From the NCBI GenBank assembly GCA_902493515.1, contig CABUPE010000035.1, forward strand, positions 1-23,829: a stretch of 23,829 nt of DNA. The letters are read 5' to 3'. Every line of letters begins with the position of its first letter. Position 1 is the stretch's first letter. The position numbers and the translations under genes were made by a program. The notes under the pieces are model-generated. The model was not told where the DNA came from and ran no database searches. It was given only the letters and a program-made list of their open reading frames with translations. Shown here piece after piece: positions 20,505 to 23,829 of this stretch. Source of the DNA: an uncultured Collinsella sp. GTDB lineage: Bacteria; Actinomycetota; Coriobacteriia; Coriobacteriales; Coriobacteriaceae.

Positions 20505-23500
20505 GACGCTCACCTCCCTTCGCATTCGCCTTGCGACGAATGTGCATCCAGGCTGCAGCAGCGCAAAGCACCGCCGCGCCGGCAAGGTACGTCAGAGTGA
20601 CGCCCGACATACCAGAAAGGGGCAAAGAGGTTGAGTAGGTGTTGGTGAAGGTGGAGGCGGGAATGGCGTCGGGCGCGGCGGCGGAGGGTTGAACCACGAC
20701 GCCCTGCCCGTTCTCACCCAGGGCGTTGCCCATGTCGTCCTTCATCTGCGTGACCGTGGTGGAAGTGGTGAGGCCGGAGTACTTGCCGGCCTTATTCAGC
20801 TCGGCCTCCACCGTGACGGCAACCTGGTACTCGGCCTTGGAGTAGCGGAGCTTATCGATGGCACCGGTGGTAGGCGCGACCTCCTTCACCGTGTAGGTGT
20901 AGGTCCTGGCGTAGTCATCCGCCGTACCGGGGGTATCGGACAGGTGCGACTTGTTGAACGTCATGGCGCCAAAGGTCGCCGTGATGTTGTTGAGCTTGTC
21001 GGCGTCGGTCTCCCTTGCCTTTGGGGCAACAGAAATCTTGAGCGCTTCGGGCATGGGGGCTTTGGCTGCATAGTCACCCGTAGCCACAATGCTGAACTCG
21101 AACGGCACATAGTTGCCGTCAGCATCCTTCGGCCAATCCGTATTGCGAACGGATTTGGTCACCGGGATCTTCACGGACGTAGCACTGCACTTGTCGGAGA
21201 TGTACGTAGTGCCGCCAACGATGCTCGGCCGCTCGTTCTCTTTCCACGTAATGGAGCCGTTTGTGCTGTCCACCGTGAACTTGTAGGTGTTCTTCAGTTC
21301 GTAGCCAAACGGAGCCTGGGTCTCAACAAGCGTGTACGTGCCCGGCAGCAGACCCTCGAGCTTGAACTTGCCAGGCGCGGTGTCGGTGTCTACCCACGTG
21401 GTATCGCTCGAAGTCGACTGGTCGCTCACCTGATCTCTCACGGTCCAGGACTGGTTAACGGCCGCACCATCGGCGTCATTAGTCTTGGTGAGTTTCCACT
21501 CAGAACCAGCCAAAGGAGTGTGTTTTGTGTCGCCCTCCCCCACCTTGGTCCAAGACACCGTACCGGTGATGATCTTGGTGTTGGGAATGGCACCTGTGGG
21601 GTTATTCTCGAACGGAACATTTTTGCCGTTCTCATCCACGTAACCCTGAACGTAGTTCGGCTTCTCGCCAGTATTGTTCATAGTGGCATAGTAGATGGTG
21701 TCTGACTTCTGGTAGCCAGCCGGCGCCGTCTCCTCTTTGATGTAATACGTGAAGTAGTTGGTATCGTTGGAATTGCCGATGTTTGCCTTCTGGTTCAGAT
21801 AGTTGAACTGAAGCTTGCCATCACCCGAAGCGTAATCATTTGCGCCACCGTCAGTCACCGTCACGATAGCGTCCTTGCCCGCGACAGCATTCTCGACAGA
21901 ACCATAGATAGCCCACGAGGAACCAGGAAGCGACGTGTTGCCGTTCGCCGCATCGACCTTGCTCCACGCAACGGCGGAGCCGTCGGGCGTATACGACCCA
22001 GACCACGGGAAGTTGTGACGCTCCTGATCCATATCGATGACGGAAGCCGAGTTACCCTCACCAAATGCTGCGGCAACCTTCGGGCTGTTCATTGAGAAAT
22101 CGACGCCCACATAAACGCGGCCGTTGGTAGTCACATGGTCGTCGAAACTTCCGTTGGGAACGAGAATCGATCCGATCATAGCCGCCGCAGGATCGTCGTC
22201 AGTCCACTTGGCACCGGTGGCTGTGCCGCCGTATCCCCAGTCCGCGCGGTCCTCTCCCGCGATGCCGCCTCGAATGGTAAGGCTGGTGGTATCGACGAAG
22301 TTCCACATGATGGACTGGGAGGCCAGCGAGTATTTCACGCCAAGGTCTTGACCGGCGTACTGTTTCTCGTAACCACGAGATATTTCATCATTGCCCCACC
22401 AGAAGCGCCAGCCGTTGTGGAACTCGACAGGATCAGTACCTGTAACGTTCACGACAATGGATGCGCCTTCGGGGACATTGGTGAACTTAAAGTCGACGCC
22501 GCGGTAGTAGACGCCATCCTTCAAGTTGGAGAGCTCGGAACCGGCGATGGTGAAGACCTGTTGCATAGAAGTTCCATCGCCGGTAAAGGTGATGAGTCGC
22601 TCGGTGTTGCGAATCGTATTGTTCGGGATTCCGGTATCAAGCGCACCGGAAACAGACTTCTCACTACCATCGAAAGTGAGTGTATAGCTTGTTCCCTTGT
22701 TATCGTACTTGTTGATTACGTAGCTGTTGTCGCTAATTGCGGAACCATCCGTAACTGTGCCGGTATTTGCAAACGAGGCGAGCTGTTTCGATAGCTTCGA
22801 GAGGTATCCATCTGCACCGTTGTAGCTCGAATAATCGCTACCGTTAACATTAGTCAAATCAACATTTTGATTGAACAGGTCGCTCTTCAGAGCATCCGAG
22901 CCCTCGAACCAATTACCTTGCTTTTTCACGACAGACTGGCGCCCGTTGTTAGCATTCGAATCCCAATAGGAATAGGTAATGGGACCGGCGATCTGCGCGG
23001 TATAGTCATAGCCAGGGTTGGAGTCAGTCTTTGTCGCCTTGCCGACCCAAGCACCCTTGGTCCAAGCACCAACCGTCGCAGTATCTGAGATCGTTCCCTG
23101 ACCGGTATTCATGTTCTCAATCAAGCTGTTTATGCCGGCGACCGCAAGCACCGTGCCTCCCTCCCTGGGACGAAACTGCGATCCAAAACCAACGGTGCCG
23201 AAACGGAAGCCATGGCCGCCCCAACTCTCCTTGATAGGATTCATGGCCAGTTTGCCGTGGACCACGGTAAGGCCCTCCGCCTCAGCGGCATATGAGCCGG
23301 TGGGGGCGTTATTCGCATCCAGAGTGCTAGTTTTGTTCGGCTTACCACCGATGTACATGTCGCGGCCGACGTAGGTGGCCACGCCGGGATCGGGGGTGGA
23401 GATATCGATATTCGTACCGATACCGATAGACGTGGGCTTGTAGATGCCCTTGTTCACAGTAGTAGCCGCGTTCGCAGAGGTGGCGGCGCTATTCTGGTTT

Positions 23501-23727
23501 TCGGCATCCTCGCTGGTGTTATCTACAGCAGCGGACTCACTTGAGGAACTCCCCGTTACAGCTTCCTCGGTAGAAACTGTCTGGGTGTCGTTGGCAATGG
23601 CCTGCGAGATCGGAGGCATGACGAGCGACAGTACCAGGCTCAAAACGGAGGCTCCGCACAAAACGCCTGCTAGCACACGATGCATCGCTTTATTGCTCTG
23701 CTTAGATTTGTCTGAATTTGCTTTCAT
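20497..23727 (-). CDS. Large pilus tip adhesin with LPLSG sorting signal
   Basis: A 1076-aa exported surface protein, first in the pilin operon. The signal peptide is about residues 1-45, followed by a Ser/Thr/Ala/Glu-rich linker (46-90). A long N-terminal region (about 96-490) with GVATYVGRDMYIGG and AEGLTVVHGKLAMN resembles choice-of-anchor A adhesin domains. Two SpaA-type prealbumin-like domains follow: about 583-716 (E-box YYIKEETAPAGY, 661-672) and about 721-830 (E-box YTLVETQAPFGY, 798-809). An FctA/Spy0128-like isopeptide domain (849-1032, with IPVTKSV and YTYTVKEVAP) precedes LPLSG (1035-1039), a membrane helix and a basic tail. The ATG at 23727 has GGGGAGGAG seven bases upstream. It overlaps the minor pilin start, so translation is coupled. 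Binding to a host ligand such as collagen is inference. Confidence 0.93.
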   Translation of the reverse strand: MKANSDKSKQSNKAMHRVLAGVLCGASVLSLVLSLVMPPISQAIANDTQTVSTEEAVTGSSSSESAAVDNTSEDAENQNSAATSANAATTVNKGIYKPTSIGIGTNIDISTPDPGVATYVGRDMYIGGKPNKTSTLDANNAPTGSYAAEAEGLTVVHGKLAMNPIKESWGGHGFRFGTVGFGSQFRPREGGTVLAVAGINSLIENMNTGQGTISDTATVGAWTKGAWVGKATKTDSNPGYDYTAQIAGPITYSYWDSNANNGRQSVVKKQGNWFEGSDALKSDLFNQNVDLTNVNGSDYSSYNGADGYLSKLSKQLASFANTGTVTDGSAISDNSYVINKYDNKGTSYTLTFDGSEKSVSGALDTGIPNNTIRNTERLITFTGDGTSMQQVFTIAGSELSNLKDGVYYRGVDFKFTNVPEGASIVVNVTGTDPVEFHNGWRFWWGNDEISRGYEKQYAGQDLGVKYSLASQSIMWNFVDTTSLTIRGGIAGEDRADWGYGGTATGAKWTDDDPAAAMIGSILVPNGSFDDHVTTNGRVYVGVDFSMNSPKVAAAFGEGNSASVIDMDQERHNFPWSGSYTPDGSAVAWSKVDAANGNTSLPGSSWAIYGSVENAVAGKDAIVTVTDGGANDYASGDGKLQFNYLNQKANIGNSNDTNYFTYYIKEETAPAGYQKSDTIYYATMNNTGEKPNYVQGYVDENGKNVPFENNPTGAIPNTKIITGTVSWTKVGEGDTKHTPLAGSEWKLTKTNDADGAAVNQSWTVRDQVSDQSTSSDTTWVDTDTAPGKFKLEGLLPGTYTLVETQAPFGYELKNTYKFTVDSTNGSITWKENERPSIVGGTTYISDKCSATSVKIPVTKSVRNTDWPKDADGNYVPFEFSIVATGDYAAKAPMPEALKISVAPKARETDADKLNNITATFGAMTFNKSHLSDTPGTADDYARTYTYTVKEVAPTTGAIDKLRYSKAEYQVAVTVEAELNKAGKYSGLTTSTTVTQMKDDMGNALGENGQGVVVQPSAAAPDAIPASTFTNTYSTSLPLSGMSGVTLTYLAGAAVLCAAAAWMHIRRKANAKGGERRE

Positions 23728-23779
23728 CGATGTCTCCTCCCCAAGAGACCGCGATCTTGCTCTTTCACTATCAAATCAG

Positions 23780-23802
23780 AACCACCCTTAAAAAGGGTGG
23801 TT
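23780..23802. other. Hairpin upstream of the adhesin gene
   Basis: AACCACCCTT and AAGGGTGGTT form a perfect 10-bp stem with a 3-base loop, 53 bases before the adhesin ATG. On plus it is followed by TGCTCTT; on minus by CTGATTTGATAG. It could be a leader attenuator of the pilus operon or the end of a gene beyond the window; the window ends 27 bases later. Confidence 0.5.
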
Positions 23803-23829
23803 TGCTCTTAGGGTATAACCCACGGGCCC

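Noticed and set aside
18843..20600. 585-codon plus-strand open frame
   Set aside because: Shadow of the GC-rich minor pilin gene; the translation is His/Arg/Gly-rich low complexity with no domain.

Overview
The window looks like a chromosomal segment of a high-GC Gram-positive gut anaerobe. The best guess is class Coriobacteriia, Collinsella or a close relative. The reasons are high GC with AGGAGG-type ribosome binding sites, LPXTG sortase pili, a gatCAB operon, an IrtAB/YbtPQ-style ABC pair next to an AraC regulator, and a DUF6110 plus SCA-motif P-type ATPase pair. The genus assignment is inference; no marker gene for it is present.

Layout, left to right. Positions 1-411 hold tmRNA (ssrA, minus) with its terminator. 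A 144-aa protein of unknown function follows at 649-1083 (+). Positions 1142-2076 hold a type II toxin-antitoxin operon (RelB/DinJ-like antitoxin, PIN toxin) with a promoter full of GCTAGC boxes. Positions 2081-4604 hold a two-gene metal-transport operon: a DUF6110 membrane peptide and a P1B-like ATPase with SCA in place of CPC, behind a promoter overlapped by an AT-rich inverted repeat. Positions 4676-8260 hold a heterodimeric ABC transporter of the siderophore-importer type, divergent from an AraC-family regulator (8375-9379) that has two phased direct repeats over its own start region. Positions 9444-10808 hold a DUF4143 AAA ATPase with a double palindrome upstream. Positions 11200-14701 hold gatC-gatA-gatB (Glu-tRNA(Gln)/Asp-tRNA(Asn) amidotransferase), flanked by repeat-rich spacers.

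The right third is a sortase-dependent pilus locus read leftwards: a 1076-aa tip adhesin (LPLSG), a 556-aa minor pilin (MPSTG), a 590-aa backbone pilin (LPLTG), a strong terminator, then about 900 bp without conventional genes, then a class C sortase. The cell would export the three pilins with their signal peptides. The sortase would cleave the LPXTG-like signals, join pilins through lysines and pass the fibre to the wall.

The most interesting part is that roughly 900-bp gap (15930-16815). It contains a duplicated 257-bp module. Each copy has a conserved promoter-like block, a short hairpin RNA and a terminator on the plus strand. In the left copy these converge on a 49-codon minus-strand ORF for a one-helix membrane peptide with a very basic tail and a perfect GGAGGT ribosome binding site. 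This has the architecture of a type I toxin-antitoxin locus. The right copy keeps the RNA but carries only a start-less 3' remnant of the peptide gene. A LexA-like box lies upstream of the intact peptide gene. I know of no description of this locus, but I could not search for one.
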